Shown one piece after another: positions 1-9,900 of a stretch of 30,986 nucleotides of DNA. Under the pieces are notes generated by a model. It did no database searches, was not told where the DNA came from, and was given only the letters and a program-made list of their open reading frames with translations. Each line of letters starts with the position of its first letter. Positions within the stretch are counted from its first letter, which is position 1. Origin of the DNA: Tieghemiomyces parasiticus (taxonomy: Eukaryota > Kickxellomycota > Dimargaritomycetes > Dimargaritales > Dimargaritaceae). The stretch is from the NCBI GenBank assembly GCA_027575765.1, contig JANBPT010000555.1:1-30986 (forward strand), written 5' to 3'. Made by a program: the position numbers and the translations under genes.

Positions 1-1051
1 GACGCTGCAGCGGCCGGATTCCAGCCGCAGTAAGCAAACCTGGTAATTGGCAGAGTGTGTCGTTTGCTTGGCGTCAACAGGTAGGGAGTGGTGTAGGGCA
101 AGGGGGGCGCAGAGGTTGGTACAGTATGCGTTCATCAAGTTCACTCGCATCTACATGGGCCGTGACTAATCATCAACCAATTTGCGACTCACATCGCTCC
201 AACAGCGGTGCCGCAGCCAAGTCCCACTAGTGTGGTGGGTCGTTTGTTGAGCCAAAGGCCAGCCAACGATCCGCGCCGTACTAAGTAGTGAGGCACTAAC
301 CATTTTGCATCGGCGGTTAGGATACCTTGAATTATGGGACACCTTTCTTCCCCTTCCCCCCATCAACAGCACACTATTTGGCTCTGATGAAGCTGGGACG
401 AGGGGGGGGTGTCTGGCGTGGACCAAGACGCGTGGCCACCATCAAGCTCGCAAGCTGTCCTCCAGCCTAATTCTCCCCGCCCCCGGTTTTGTTACCACAT
501 CACGGAGATAGTCACTGAAGCCCAGCCTTGATGCCACACGGCATCTGCGCCGGACAACTTCAGTATTGAAAGCCAGATCGGCTTTGTCGTAAAGATAATT
601 TATCAGCACAACAGTACTAATATCACTTGAAAAATCACCTCTGAAAAGCCTTAGCCATGCTGTCTTCCACCGCAGCCGTCAACCAGGCCTCCTGCCGTTC
701 CATAACGGGTAACCACGCAGAAAACCCTCGCGCCGCCATTCGCGATCCGCTCAAGCCTGTGCACCATTCTATTTTATTTTTTCTGGCTCCCTAAGCCCTG
801 GTTGCATCGCACATCACCAAAGGCATTTGGTCTTGGGCCACCGAGGCAGGAATCGAGCCCATTTTAAGCCATCTTGCATTACTCCCCTTATCACCTGTAT
901 ACTCCAACCTCCCGACCTCCCCTCACCTGGCCACACTCCGTGATCACTAACGGTCCTGTGGGCCATGCCGATCGCCCCACGTCCGACCTCTTTCACCCTA
1001 CCGAACCTTTCCTGACCTGTCCACCGGTCGCCACTGGGTCTCACGCCGCCC
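1..1051. other. Gene-free upstream region of the PPR gene
   Basis: No open frame here resembles a protein. Short frames exist on both strands but have no domain, signal or codon pattern to support them. From about 870 to 1051 the plus strand is C/T-rich, as in front of other genes in this window, so this part is probably the promoter and 5' leader of the PPR gene. A T-rich patch near 770-785 precedes it. No tRNA, repeat or mobile-element structure was seen. Confidence 0.55.
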
Positions 1052-4000
1052 ATGTCGTGCTGCTCGTACTTAGTTTGGCCCCGGCGAGCAGCGCCCCGAT
1101 CGCAGCCGCGGCGGTACTTGTCCCTACCGACCGGCCGCTGTTGTGGTGCGTTCCCTCGAACCCACCGACGGATCGCCGCTACCCGCAGCTACCACGTCGC
1201 TCGGACCCTGTCGACCGCTTATCGATCCCCACTACCCATCGCGATTTCCTTCCTGCCAACCTTCCCACCACGGACAGCCCAGACCCGTCGCCACCAGACC
1301 CGGGCGGGCGAACCCTCTGCATTAGGGCCAAGTCGGCACATCCAGGACTTTTTTACTGACCTCCGCCGGGCGCTGGCCAACCCACCGCCACCAACATCGC
1401 CACCCTCTTCTCCATCCAAGCCCGTCTCACAGTCCGGGTCCTCGACGGACCAGCCGCCACTATCGCTGGACCTGGCCACATGGCAAGAATACTGCAGCTT
1501 CTCGCCCGCCGCCTGGCAGGCGTACCGACACGCGACGGATCCGGCCGCGCGGCAGGCCGACTTTGACACCCTCCTAAGTATCCAGAAACGGGCCGCGCCC
1601 ACCGCCTTCCGACCGCGGCTGGTAAGGCTCTTCTTTGACATGCGGAGTCTGGGCCTGACCGTGGCCAAATACCACTACATTCTGCTCCTGTACGCTTTGT
1701 GCCGGCAGGGCCAGCTTGACGATGCCCTGGCCCTATTCGCCGAAATCCGGGAGGGTGCCACCGACCTCGAGCTCCTCGAGGCCTACAACGTCCTACTCTA
1801 CGGCTTCGGTTTGGCTCGCAACTACAATGGGCTATTGGACGGCTTCTTTCAGATCTTCCGCGATCGACTCCAACCGGACGCCACGACCTACCACGTGGTG
1901 ATCAGTGCCTTCCAGTCCGAGGCCAACACGTTCCGCGCCCTCGAGGCCTTCGACAGCATGCTCCGCAGCGGGGTGCCCCCCACGCTGCTTCTCACCCGTC
2001 ACATGGTGTTCTACCTGGTCGGCAAGCGGAAATTCGCCGAGGCCCTACGGGTATATGATCTATTTGGCCAGAGTCACGTAACAGAGGCAGAACCGGCAAC
2101 CCCGCCGGCGGACCCGGCGTCCGTGCCTCAAGTCGCGGCCGACGACATTTACCTCCATACTGCCCTCGTCTACTCGGCCCTCCGCCACCGCGACTTTGAC
2201 CGCGCGCGGACCTTCTTTGCGAACGTACAGCGGCTACTACGGGCCGAAGGGACGGATCCATCCGGTCTGTCGGATGCCCCGACTCCTTTCCCGACCATCC
2301 CTGGGGCTAGCCTCTCGTTTAACCAGTTCATCAACTATTATATCGATCAGGGTGATACTACCACCGTCAGCCAGTTTTTCGCCGCCCTGCAGCTCGAAGG
2401 GGATCAGCCCGACGCTCTCAGTTTGATGCCGCTGCTCCGGATCTACATTGGCAACCGCGATGTCACCAAACTGCAGCGCACCTTCGAGGTCCTACGTACG
2501 GCTCACCCGACCTTTGACCACCAGCTTTCCCAAGTCCTGGTACGGATTTATGCCGAACATGGCAAGATGTCCGCGGCCGCCAAAGTACCAGACCAATTCA
2601 TCCATTCCAACCTACCTGTCTCGAACGCGACGTACCACGCCGTGATTGAGGGTTACGTGGCTCGCCAGGACGCCCCGGGCGTGTTACGGGCCCTCCGTCT
2701 GATGCAGACTCACGGGCGGGTTCCGGGGTTACAATCCCTTGAGCTCCTTGTCCACTTCTTCTTGACCAACGGGTACCTTGCACTTGCCCGACCAATCTAC
2801 GAATACCTCCTCGGACCCGCTAAGCCCACCTCGGTCGGGGCCGGCTCTGAGCCCCAACCGTCACAACCTGAGGCCCAGACCAAACCCACCCAGCGCCTCT
2901 TCCGCCTGCTCATCCACCAATTCTCGGCGGCGGGCGAATTGGACATGGCCATGGGGTTCCTGGAGGACATGATCGCCTTGGACCTCCAACCCGTAGAGGA
3001 CCTGTTCCATATCCTGATGCACGCCTATATTGGCCAGGGTCAGCCTGAGCGCGCCCTGGAACTCCTACCGCTCATGCTACAGCAGCCCTATTTTTCCAGC
3101 ACCGTCATGAGACCCGACACACCGACCGATGGCTCTCGCAAGGGTAGCTCTTCATCGTCTATGCTGCCGCGCGTGCGGTCGACCTACCTCCCGCGCGACC
3201 CGAGGATCCTACAACGGCTCAGCGGGGATACCTTCTCCGTGGTGGTGCGCGCGCTCTGTGTGCTGGGTGAAGTAAATGAGGCCCGCGAGTTGCTCCGTTC
3301 GTCCCAGAGTTCCCTACCGGCCTACAACCACGTGATTCACGCGCTGGTCTCGCAAAAGAAGTTTGCGACCTCTCAGCGGTTGTTTCAGGCCCTGCTACAG
3401 CGCGGGCATGAGCCAAACCAGCATACCTACTCATCACTACTCCGGAGTTCGCCACCCGCCGAGGCCCTCCAGACGGCCGGCGCCATTTTTGACCACATGG
3501 TACGTAAGCGCATCCCGCTCAACACCACCTTGTTTACCAACTACATCGAGGCCCACATTCCCAGCGGTGACACCCTCGGTGCCGAGCGGGCCTTCGTGCA
3601 AATGCAGACTACCTACGGCATCACCCCAGACCCTATGGCCTACCTGGCCCTGATGCAGGTGTACCGCCGGTCCGGCCAGCCCGTCGCGGGGGTCCGTGCG
3701 TGGGAAGAACTCATGGCCCGCCACCCGATCCAGCAGGACACCGTGACCAACCGGCTGTACCCGGCCCCGCACCACCTGTCGGCACTCTCGCTCATGATCC
3801 GTACGTTCCTCCCACTTGATGCCTTGAAAGCCGGGACCATGAGGGCCCAGTATCTACATTCCCAGCTGCTGGCCGATTGTAACGAGGACGACGGGGGAGA
3901 GCCATCCCTGCCACCACAACCGACGAAGGACCAGAAGCATGCCGAGGAGTACCTGGAATGGCTCATGCGGGTCACTACCAACCGCCGCACGTTCTCGTCG

Positions 4001-4825
4001 CCCGGAGGCGTCGGCTATAAAAACAACGGCGCGTGGTCGGTCGACAAGCCACCCCCACTTACCCTCGCCCTCACGCACCTCTATCACCGACTCTCGGTGG
4101 CCTGGAACGGTTTGGCCCGCCGTGGCTTCCCGTTCACCCACCTACACTATAACGACTATTTCCTGGCCCTGGTGTACGGGTACCGTATCGATGCTGCCCT
4201 CGATCTCCTCCGCGGCGCCAGGATCTACGTGATTGGGTTCCCCCAGCAGGTCAGTATCGGTCCTGACGGTCAGGAACGGGCCGCCGCCACCTCAGAGATC
4301 ATCGAGCGGACCGTTCCGACCGGAACCGAGCCAGGCGACGGCGGACTTGCTGCTGATAGCGCATCCGCGCCCCGTGGGGGGCAGACCGCGTCGTCAGCGG
4401 CCCAACCTACCATGCCCGACACCGTCACGGCCGACTGGGGCCCGGATTCCCCTGCGGCCGTCCCGCTGGGCGGTGAGCGACTCGATGCGTACCGTGGGGC
4501 CATGGCCATGCCTGTACCACTCGTCCGCGAGCGCCGTGACCCTCCAGCTGGGGTGGCCCATACGGAGTACCGTTCATCCCACCTCACGCCGACAGGTTTG
4601 TCCAGAGACGAGGCCAAGGCTAAGCTATCTACGGGAGTACCCCTCGAGTCCCCACAGGCCGCCGCCGACCCTCTCCTGCGTCCCAGACTCGTCTACCTTT
4701 ACCCCGTCGGCCTAGAATCCTTATTCTGTATCATACAGATTCTGAAGCAGCGGAACCGGTTCAAGAGCCAAGTCGAAGGGTGGATTACCCGGATGTACAC
4801 CGAACACCCAGAACTGTTCCGGTGA
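1052..4825 (+). CDS. Large pentatricopeptide repeat (PPR) protein, probably mitochondrial
   Basis: Uninterrupted 1257-residue frame ending in TGA. The first 80 or so residues are rich in Arg, Ser, Thr and Pro and almost lack acidic residues, as expected of a mitochondrial presequence. From about residue 205 there are helical-pair repeats of PPR type, for example KYHYILLLYALCRQGQLDDA, ATYHVVISAFQ, ATYHAVIEGYV (about 523), RLFRLLIHQFSAAGELDMA (about 615) and a run at about 727-900 including TFSVVVRALC, AYNHVIHALV and HTYSSLLRSS. A low-complexity Pro/Ala/Gly segment lies at about 1080-1190, followed by a short conserved-looking tail. PPR proteins bind organellar RNA and act in mitochondrial RNA processing, stability or translation; the RNA target cannot be read here. 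The start is the first Met in frame, and the presequence-like N-terminus agrees with it. The specific fungal ortholog was not identified. Confidence 0.88.
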   Translation: MSCCSYLVWPRRAAPRSQPRRYLSLPTGRCCGAFPRTHRRIAATRSYHVARTLSTAYRSPLPIAISFLPTFPPRTAQTRRHQTRAGEPSALGPSRHIQDFFTDLRRALANPPPPTSPPSSPSKPVSQSGSSTDQPPLSLDLATWQEYCSFSPAAWQAYRHATDPAARQADFDTLLSIQKRAAPTAFRPRLVRLFFDMRSLGLTVAKYHYILLLYALCRQGQLDDALALFAEIREGATDLELLEAYNVLLYGFGLARNYNGLLDGFFQIFRDRLQPDATTYHVVISAFQSEANTFRALEAFDSMLRSGVPPTLLLTRHMVFYLVGKRKFAEALRVYDLFGQSHVTEAEPATPPADPASVPQVAADDIYLHTALVYSALRHRDFDRARTFFANVQRLLRAEGTDPSGLSDAPTPFPTIPGASLSFNQFINYYIDQGDTTTVSQFFAALQLEGDQPDALSLMPLLRIYIGNRDVTKLQRTFEVLRTAHPTFDHQLSQVLVRIYAEHGKMSAAAKVPDQFIHSNLPVSNATYHAVIEGYVARQDAPGVLRALRLMQTHGRVPGLQSLELLVHFFLTNGYLALARPIYEYLLGPAKPTSVGAGSEPQPSQPEAQTKPTQRLFRLLIHQFSAAGELDMAMGFLEDMIALDLQPVEDLFHILMHAYIGQGQPERALELLPLMLQQPYFSSTVMRPDTPTDGSRKGSSSSSMLPRVRSTYLPRDPRILQRLSGDTFSVVVRALCVLGEVNEARELLRSSQSSLPAYNHVIHALVSQKKFATSQRLFQALLQRGHEPNQHTYSSLLRSSPPAEALQTAGAIFDHMVRKRIPLNTTLFTNYIEAHIPSGDTLGAERAFVQMQTTYGITPDPMAYLALMQVYRRSGQPVAGVRAWEELMARHPIQQDTVTNRLYPAPHHLSALSLMIRTFLPLDALKAGTMRAQYLHSQLLADCNEDDGGEPSLPPQPTKDQKHAEEYLEWLMRVTTNRRTFSSPGGVGYKNNGAWSVDKPPPLTLALTHLYHRLSVAWNGLARRGFPFTHLHYNDYFLALVYGYRIDAALDLLRGARIYVIGFPQQVSIGPDGQERAAATSEIIERTVPTGTEPGDGGLAADSASAPRGGQTASSAAQPTMPDTVTADWGPDSPAAVPLGGERLDAYRGAMAMPVPLVRERRDPPAGVAHTEYRSSHLTPTGLSRDEAKAKLSTGVPLESPQAAADPLLRPRLVYLYPVGLESLFCIIQILKQRNRFKSQVEGWITRMYTEHPELFR

Positions 4826-5791
4826 ACCTGGGGCGTTGACCAGGTCAGGTCCCTCCCTCCCTTCTCCTTCTCCCTTGTTATTTTTTTTTGGACTGGACAA
4901 AGTGCGCTACTGATGAACATGACGCCTCTTCTCTGATTGTAGAGGATGGTTTTGTACCGGGTAAATAGATTATTTTTGCATTTCTGAACCACAGGGTTAG
5001 ACTTGACCTTGTCGCCAGCTTTTTGGGAGATAGACCGTTGTGGATGGCACCGGAAGGGTATGGGACTTAATGTTCTATGCAATACGTTTTGTTGTTGGTT
5101 ACCCACAGTGGTGTGGCACATTACCTCCCCCCCTATTGCAGAATCAGTGCATGCCCTGCCGCACCGCATGCGGATTTACGTCACCATTTAGCTCTGGCCA
5201 CCATCTACCGAGAGTTTTGTGCGGCTCTTCTGTTGACGAAACGACTCAAACCGCAGGGCCCAGTGTCCCCCTACTGACTGAGCTAGCACACTTACCCCAG
5301 CACCATGTGCAGTATGCTACACAGGGTCCTGGATGTATAGTTACACCAGTCCATTGGATCGCCCATAATCTCTCCGACCACCCGCGCCGTAGGTAGAAAG
5401 GTGGGGTCGCTGACATCCTGATGGACTTGGACTGAAATCCTGGCCACCTACCAGATTTTATCGTCGTTAGCGACTTAGCCTGGACTGGCCTTTACTATCC
5501 CATCGCTATCTCTAGTAGCTAGATACGTTTGTTCTGAGAGTGAACTGGTACCCACGTAGGCACGCTAAGAGCGTCGAGAAACCAACGCCTCCAATTTTGT
5601 TGGCCAGCTCCGTTCAGGGCTGCTTTGATGCATGACTGGGGAGAATGGTAAAGAAGCGCCGAAAACAATATATCTAAAACTATTTACTATTATATAACTA
5701 TTTGTTTCCCTGCACCGTCTGTAATGAGGATGAGGGTTAGGGATCTCCCCCTATACCCCTGACCGGCGTAATCCGAATCTCTGTCTGGCTA
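4826..5791. other. Convergent intergenic region (PPR gene / 383-aa gene)
   Basis: This spacer lies between two genes that converge, so it should hold both 3' ends. Just after the PPR stop there is a pyrimidine tract and a run of T (about 4878-4889). An AT-rich patch at about 5670-5705 is a plausible 3' region for the minus-strand gene. No coding region, canonical AATAAA on the relevant strand or RNA gene was recognised. Confidence 0.5.
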
Positions 5792-6943
5792 TTAGCGCAT
5801 GCGTAGATACAGCTGGTCAATGTAAACGTCAAGTATACGTAGGGAAACCAGGGCATGCCCAGATAGCTGTTTCTGGGCATCCACGCCCTTCAAGTTGTTC
5901 AGCGCCGATATAAGCTGTTTCAAATGCTCGTAGCTGACCATATTATTGGCGGATAGGCAGTCCACCAAGGCCGTGACGAGATCTCGATGCACCAAGCGGT
6001 CGGCGATGATTGCGTAATGTTCAGGCTCGACAGCTAGACTAGGGAGGGTGGTCAACTCGATAAACCGGTGCAACTTGTCCACGTTGACGAAATTTTCGTC
6101 TTTAGGCATGTCTAGTTGACGAGATTGGGCCAGGTGGGACTGGCAGTACTTCGTAGCTTCGGTCATAGGAGGCTTAGTGGCCTGATTGTCCAACGCGGGG
6201 TGACCGCCTCGTTGATTCATCACGCTGTAAGTGGCGATGGATTCTGAACCGGAGGCTAGGGCGAGGAAGCCCATGAGGAGTCGGATGTTCACGACCGGTC
6301 GAGCTTGCGGAAGGACAGGTACAGTCAGATGTGCGGCGCTATCCATAAGCCAGAAGATGACCTGTAGTGGGTACATAACCTGGCCCTTCGCATCGTAAGC
6401 TTTAGCCTCCAGCGCCGGCGTCTCCGCCAGGAGTGACAGTAGCTGTTGGAGCGTGTCGGCCGGTAGGTAGGCATCATGGTCTGGTAACGGATCCGAACCT
6501 GGCGGTGTAAGAGGGGTTGATGCAGGGAGGTTCACCGTCACTAGCTGCAAAAACGATTCGAGTCGCTCCTTTGCCACGTACTGCGACTCTATAGCACCCT
6601 GATCGTTATTTTCTTCAACAAGCTGTTTGCGGCGGAGCATGCGGAAGTCTTTGAGGGCCTGGGTCAGTTCGCGCCGAAAGGGAAACAGAGCGCGGCGGGC
6701 CTGGCGCTCTTGGGAACTCAGGGCGCCAGAGTACAGGTTCTCAGGTAATGGTAAGGGTTCCTCGGTGAGCTCCATCGCCGGTAGGGCGGGTGGGGCGACG
6801 TAGTCATCACTGTCGTCACTAAAATCAGGAACAAAAAAGCGAGACATCGCCGGGGGACGTACGGTCGCATGGAGACTGTTCGCTAGAACCGTAATAGGCG
6901 CAGTCAGGAGGCCCAACAGGGGAACGACAACGAGCGCACGCAT
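5792..6943 (-). CDS. Hypothetical protein with signal peptide, family not recognised
   Basis: 383-residue intronless frame. The N-terminus MRALVVVPLLGLLTAPITVL is a typical secretion signal, with likely cleavage after VLA (about residue 21). An acidic Pro-rich stretch follows (DFSDDSDD at about 41-48), then a mostly helical body with a basic, coiled-coil-like patch near 95-110 (RRELTQALKDFRMLRRKQLV) and Leu-rich helices to the end. It has no ER-retention signal and no C-terminal hydrophobic tail, so it would be secreted or lumenal if the first Met is used. An alternative start at residue 33 (MSRFFVPDF) would drop the signal and give an acidic cytosolic protein; the sequence does not decide between them. 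I recognise no catalytic motif. It faces the PPR gene tail to tail. It could be a lineage-specific protein. Confidence 0.7.
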   Translation of the reverse strand: MRALVVVPLLGLLTAPITVLANSLHATVRPPAMSRFFVPDFSDDSDDYVAPPALPAMELTEEPLPLPENLYSGALSSQERQARRALFPFRRELTQALKDFRMLRRKQLVEENNDQGAIESQYVAKERLESFLQLVTVNLPASTPLTPPGSDPLPDHDAYLPADTLQQLLSLLAETPALEAKAYDAKGQVMYPLQVIFWLMDSAAHLTVPVLPQARPVVNIRLLMGFLALASGSESIATYSVMNQRGGHPALDNQATKPPMTEATKYCQSHLAQSRQLDMPKDENFVNVDKLHRFIELTTLPSLAVEPEHYAIIADRLVHRDLVTALVDCLSANNMVSYEHLKQLISALNNLKGVDAQKQLSGHALVSLRILDVYIDQLYLRMR

Positions 6944-9900
6944 GATGGAGTGAGGCAGCTGGGTACGTGCGAGTAAGAGTGTCGATGAAAATGTCTATGG
7001 CAATAATAGGACGTTGACCCGAAAGTGTAAAACTGTGGACGCTAGTACTAAGGTGTAAGGCGTTGACGATACCCGAGCGAACGTACTAGATTATATTGCC
7101 CTTGAAAGGGTGAAAAAACGAGAGCAGGAATATTCCATAGACACTCGTCCTCGGTTTGATTACATTATTTTTTACATCCCATTTAGAGGACTAGGTGGAT
7201 TTTTTTTCATCCGTCTATGTACTACTACGTCCTCCCCCCCCTTCCGATAAGTGGAGGTTAGCGACGAGAGGTAAGCCACGGAAGTCGGGCCACATCGGAA
7301 CGCCTGTGTAACCGTCACAGGCACAAGCAGGGGGGGGAATGGTTACGCTAGCAAAAGTGCAATGACACATGGGTCATGGCTGTAATCTTGATTTGCCCAC
7401 CCACTCCTTTTCTCCCAATCTCACCCTGCACAAAGGTGCAGAGAATCGGGACAACTGTGGGGCCCTGCGATGCCGGGCCCTTGCACTGAAGTCACCCTCT
7501 CCCTTATCCCGCTATTGAATAGGCCAATTACGATGGGCCGCGCGGTTATTCCCCGAACGCAACTGCATGGTATCGACTTTGCCCCTTCGTTTCCTCCCAT
7601 TTTCATTAATATGCGAGATAGGAAACCCATTCGTCATCACGGACTCAACCTCGAGGGGCCGACTGTGGCTGGTGCTTGCGTTGGTCTGACTCATCCCCAT
7701 GGCCTGTCTTGACGGCCATACAACTCGCACAGTTGCATGTGCACCATCGTGCAAGAGGAGCTGGTCCCACCATACCGCTCGATACAGCCCTATCGTGTGG
7801 CGGGATACTGCAACTGCCGTCCGATAGGACTGCAACGACACCCACGGCTTGCGTAATCTTGTTTTCAATACAAAATCATACTATACGCTACTCTCGTTGA
7901 TCTTAAACCACGCTGTCGATAGTATCCCTGAGCAGAGCCCAATGCTTGCATGGACCGTAAACTATATTTATGTTCGTCAAGTCTAGTGTGATGACTATCA
8001 GCGGGTAGAAGCTATCTGGGCGAGTAGATGGGGATGGAAGATAGTTAACCGAGTGAGGCGGGGGTCACCCCAAAGTGGTGACTTCTACGCACTGTCGAGC
8101 AATACACCGAATTTAAGTTAAAAACACGAAGTGCGGAACAGGAAGGGCTGGGAACTTCTGAGTATTAAAGCGATCTAACTGGCCGTTTGGTACTTTGAGC
8201 GTCAAGCGTGACCGTTAGCTGGGTAGGGATGGTAGTCGGTTTTATTGGGAAGAGGGATAAAAGAAAGATCTAACCTAGAATGAGTGGGGGCAATAGCTGC
8301 GAGTTAATCAGTATACCAATTCAGCTAGCGGTAGTACGCTAAGCCCGGAAAAACTATAAAAAAGGAGGTACACTCACCAGTTGTGGTAAACGGATTGTGG
8401 TAGGCCTAAACGTGCTAAAATACTGAACAAGCTTTTAAGCTTCGAACGGGAGTTGGGGATTGTTGTCAGGATATATTATGTCGTTTATTGTATGGCGACC
8501 GTTAGGTCTTCTATACTTGAAGAATGGCCAGCATCAATCAAGTAACTAGTCAGCCTGGACTAGGGGAATCCAGGACGACAGGTCGTGGCGGGACCGGGCG
8601 CCGGCATGAATAGAAGGGCGGCTAGGTAGCCACCAAAGCAAGGGTAGAGAAGGGGAAGGTCCTAGAAGGATAACAGGCGGCGGCGCCAGTAAGGAAGGTA
8701 CGTTCAAAGATCAGGAAGATTGAACGCCCATCGAAAAGGATATGTGAAGGTAGGTAAGAAAAGGGTGATAATAGATGTGAGTAAAAACCTGCAGCCCGAA
8801 TAATGCAGACTGCCAAATAGGTAGGCCATCATTGATCGGGATCAAGCTATGGCGTGGGGTGCGCGGAGGCGGAGATGCGGCATCAATCAATGCTTCAATG
8901 AGATTATCATCGAGAAGGCATTTGAATTGACCACACCGAGTTAGGTCAAACCAGTCCCTATATGACCTTCGGCCGCCTTCCTCGGCGCCAAACGTTCGCA
9001 GCGAACAGGCCACTCCACCGGCACCGCCAAGTGTGTACTGATCGACTAATTACCTTGCTACACCCCCCCTGAAGTAATCTATTGACGACCGAATTTCCTC
9101 ATTTCCTAAAACTGAAATCAACGAGGATATGCTTAGCCAGTAGTACGTTAAGCTTAAGGAAGATGTCATGGACGTATACAATTAGTGGGCGACGACGAGC
9201 AAAACTTCATTCCAGCTCAGAATTTACTTCTATTCACCCGACTTCGACTTCCCGATCTAGTGGAGAATCTGGCCCATAAACCACACGGACATCATCAACA
9301 AACTCTATTCAAAATAATATAAAAATACAGATACCCTTAAGTTCAATTGTCGGGTGGAGTGGTTCAGGGTAACCCGTACATTGGAACATCTTGGAGACCA
9401 GTATATCTTACTCGACAGTCGCCATACGTCACGGGTCGACGACCAGGGTGACGATGTAATTCCGTACCTGTTTCAGACGGATGTTCGCGTCGCTTTCGAT
9501 TGCGATGCGCTCGCCCGCCAAACAGTAAGAACCAACGATGCAATAGACCATAGGACGTTTTCATCTGGCCGAGTCTCATTTTCCAATGTTAGACGACTTC
9601 TTCTGGAGACCCTGGGATACAATTCAGTCGGCCTCTGCTCATGGACTTTTCGTAGGTCAGGCGCCTATGGATAGTCTGTGCGGTGGAAGTGATTCCGAAG
9701 GGGAGGGGTCGGTTTAACTGTATAAACATCGAGCGGTAACCAAAGAGTTGACGGTGAAAACGATAGTACGGTTTGACAACATTGGAACTTATGGATAGTT
9801 GATTTGGGTTGCGGACCTGGCTATAAAAATTTCACTTGAGGGGTTCATTGAGTTTGAGAGATGGCAGCAAAGAAAGTGTGAGTAGGAAGAAAATGCGACG

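Noticed and set aside
874..1359. 161-codon frame overlapping the start of the PPR gene
   Set aside because: It runs in another frame through the C/T-rich leader and the Pro/Arg-rich presequence; composition effect.
9347..9416. tRNA-like segment with near-pairing ends (TGTCGGGT / ACTCGACA) and an A-box-like GAGTGGTTCA
   Set aside because: There is no T arm with a TTC loop and no proper anticodon stem, so it is not a tRNA.
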